From Planctomycetota bacterium (GTDB lineage Bacteria; Planctomycetota; UBA11346), in NCBI GenBank assembly GCA_013816645.1, contig JACDEC010000047.1:1-11653 (forward strand): a DNA stretch of 11,653 bases, written 5' to 3'. Both the position numbers and the translations under genes were made by a program. This document shows positions 7,343 to 11,653 of this stretch, in pieces. Every line of letters begins with the position of its first letter. The stretch's first letter is position 1. The notes beneath the pieces were generated by a model that was given only the letters and a program-made list of their open reading frames with translations, ran no database searches and was not told where the DNA came from.

Positions 7343-7812
7343 CCGAGACCGGATCGTCGGAGTCGGGCAATACCAAGCGGTGTCGAGCACGCGGAGGTAC
7401 TGAAGCGTAATTCGCCGAAGTTGATCAGTGGGCGTTCACGACCAACCGCGCATTTGATCTCGATCGGAGCGGTCAGGAATGAGCGGTACGTCTGGCTCCC
7501 CACGACCCGAGTACCCTGCTTGATGCCTTTCCAGGGCGGTTCGACGAATGAACTCGCGGACCAGCGCGAAGCCGGATCGGCGGGATCCTCGCAGACATCG
7601 TTGCACTGCTGCCACAACCCTGTGCAGTTGTCGGTCACCACCGAACCGGCCACCGTCGCCGCTTCGCTTGTCGTTCCAATCCACGTCACCGACGTCAGCG
7701 TCGCGGATCCTAGGCCACCACCGCTTCCGCCTCCGCCTCCACAACTTATCGGGGCGAGAACCAGGGCCGCGAAGAGCAGGTGGCGCACATGCTCGTGATG
7801 TTTGGATTTCAT
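7315..7812 (-). CDS. Small putative lipoprotein with Gly-rich linker, function unknown
   Basis: The 165-residue product starts at an ATG preceded by a strong GGAGG about 8 bases upstream. The N-terminus is basic (MKSKHHEHVRH), then hydrophobic (LLFAALVLAP), then ISC followed by CGGGGGSGGG. This is the usual form of a lipoprotein signal with a flexible Gly linker, although Pro at -3 of the lipobox is not ideal. The rest has a Cys-rich patch (NCTGLWQQCNDVCED) and no domain I recognise. The last 10 or so codons overlap the end of the convergent flavoprotein gene and look Arg-rich, so the natural C-terminus may have been lost. Third-position GC is visibly lower than in the enzyme genes, which suggests a different origin. 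Confidence 0.5.
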   Translation of the reverse strand: MKSKHHEHVRHLLFAALVLAPISCGGGGGSGGGLGSATLTSVTWIGTTSEAATVAGSVVTDNCTGLWQQCNDVCEDPADPASRWSASSFVEPPWKGIKQGTRVVGSQTYRSFLTAPIEIKCAVGRERPLINFGELRFSTSACSTPLGIARLRRSGLGHLATPRSS

Positions 7813-7815
7813 GGA

Positions 7816-8076
7816 TCAGCCTCCGCCCGAAGGAAGTTCGACCAACGGCAGCACCGTGATCACGACAACGCTCTCACGGGTGCCGTCGCTGGATCGGATG
7901 GAGAGATCAGTTGGCGCGGTCACTGCTGGGATTGACGCCACCCACGTGCGGGTGTCCAAATCGACCAACGCGTCATCGTCGAGCAGGGCACGACAGCCGC
8001 CAATCCCCTGCTGGTCGACGAGATCGGGAACGACTCGATGGTCAGCCTGGGCGCGCGGGGCCACATCGACGCGCAC
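7816..8076 (-). CDS. Possible small gene coupled to the lipoprotein
   Basis: An 86-codon frame from a GTG ends in a TGA only three bases before the lipoprotein ATG, and its last codons (SGGG) contain the lipoprotein's ribosome binding site. That layout suggests translational coupling. Its last 40 residues (APTDLSIRSSDGTRES, then VVVITVLPLVELP) look like the strands of a beta-sandwich domain. The first half is less protein-like, and from about 7951 to 8090 the opposite strand has the better coding signal. My hand count gives about 71% GC at third positions, below the enzyme genes. It may be the surviving C-terminus of a longer gene. No function can be assigned. Confidence 0.25.
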   Translation of the reverse strand: MRVDVAPRAQADHRVVPDLVDQQGIGGCRALLDDDALVDLDTRTWVASIPAVTAPTDLSIRSSDGTRESVVVITVLPLVELPSGGG

Positions 8077-8139
8077 ACCGTGCCCGGGGCTCGGGCCGGC
8101 CCGGGTCCGGACCCCCTACCTTGCACAGCCGGAAAATAG
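7936..8139 (+). pseudogene. Remnant with coding bias, unrecognised family
   Basis: Between TGA at 7933 and TAG at 8137, the plus frame contains the protein-like stretches VQIDQRVIVEQGTTAANP and LLVDEIGNDSMVSLGARGH. By hand count 39 of 43 codons between about 7957 and 8085 end in G or C, like the strongly coding genes here. There is no ATG or GTG start with a ribosome binding site before the internal ATG at 8038, and upstream the same frame loses the bias. I read it as an internal fragment of a lost gene, overlapping the minus-strand candidate. I do not recognise the family. Confidence 0.25.
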
Positions 8140-8390
8140 GAGGATCCGGCCGACCGTGGCCATGATGGAGCGGATCAGACCTTTGGGCGCCGCAGACAAA
8201 GCCCCAGCAATACGTCATTTTCCGCGAAGAAGCGCCGAAAATACCGATTCCGCTTCTCCCAGCCGTGCGACCTGTCAGCGAAGACGATTCGCTACGCGTC
8301 GCGAACCCCGCCTTCAGCCGCCGCTCTTGCGGCACCTTCGCGGTCTGGCCTTTGCCGAGATCACCCATCCCTGTTTCCCGACCGCTCCCC
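8140..8390. other. Gene-free upstream region of the sensor kinase
   Basis: No frame on either strand reads convincingly as protein here. It holds the A/T-rich dyad at 8217-8242 and two short GC hairpins: TTCGC/GCGAA near 8289-8306 and GCCGC/GCGGC near 8318-8334. I see no clear sigma-70-type promoter; the kinase promoter presumably lies here. Confidence 0.4.
8217..8242. promoter_or_regulatory. A/T-rich inverted repeat upstream of the sensor kinase
   Basis: ATTTTCCGCG (8217-8226) and CGCCGAAAAT (8233-8242) are inverted copies with a single C-C mismatch, separated by AAGAAG. A related GCCGGAAAATA lies about 100 bases upstream (8128-8138). The dyad stands out against GC-rich surroundings and lies about 160 bases before the kinase start, so it could be an operator or a leader hairpin. 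No binding factor can be named. Confidence 0.35.
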
Positions 8391-8401
8391 AGGACTGCAT
8401 C

Positions 8402-11653
<3,252 letters not shown>

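Overview
The window is GC-rich DNA whose genes favour G or C at third codon positions. The protein types suggest an environmental carbohydrate-degrading bacterium, possibly of the Planctomycetota/Verrucomicrobiota/Lentisphaerota group: secreted GH71-like glycosidases joined to Calx-beta, Asp-rich calcium-type and FGE-like domains, plus a large soluble HAMP-array sensor kinase. The taxonomic placement is inference only; there is no rRNA or other marker gene.

Region 1 (1-4839, + strand) holds two tandem secreted-type proteins, each with a GH71-like (alpha-1,3-glucanase family) catalytic domain. The first is cut by the left window edge and reads Calx-beta / GH71 / beta domain / Asp-rich calcium-type repeat. 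The second has its own signal peptide and reads GH71 / beta domain / CBM-like domain / Pro-Ala-Thr linker / FGE-sulfatase-like domain. The FGE-like domain lacks both catalytic cysteines, so it is probably a binding module. The pair looks like an operon for degrading an alpha-glucan or a related polysaccharide.

Region 2 (4840-5766) is a junction of broken genes: an AraC-type DNA-binding domain without a sensor domain (- strand), a fragment resembling the front of a glycoside hydrolase (+ strand), and a C-terminal alpha/beta-hydrolase fragment (- strand). All three would fit a carbohydrate-utilisation locus that has been rearranged and partly lost.

Region 3 (5767-7342) has a stand-alone receiver-domain response regulator (-) divergent from a thioredoxin-reductase-like flavoprotein (+). 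Between them is a 220-base intergenic region with a long imperfect hairpin.

Region 4 (7315-8401) has lower third-position GC. It carries a small lipoprotein (-), a possible coupled upstream reading frame (-), a + strand segment with strong coding bias but no intact gene, and an A/T-rich dyad upstream of the kinase.

Region 5 (8402 to the right edge, + strand) is a very large soluble sensor histidine kinase. It has one degenerate and five regular 92-residue HAMP-type units, a GAF domain, a coiled coil, HisKA and most of HATPase_c. The gene runs off the window, so its C-terminus is unknown. Its repeat units are strikingly conserved at the DNA level.

I see no tRNA, rRNA, CRISPR array, insertion sequence or transposase. 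I do not see a clearly new multi-gene system; the best leads are the FGE-like fusion, the locus junction and the HAMP array.
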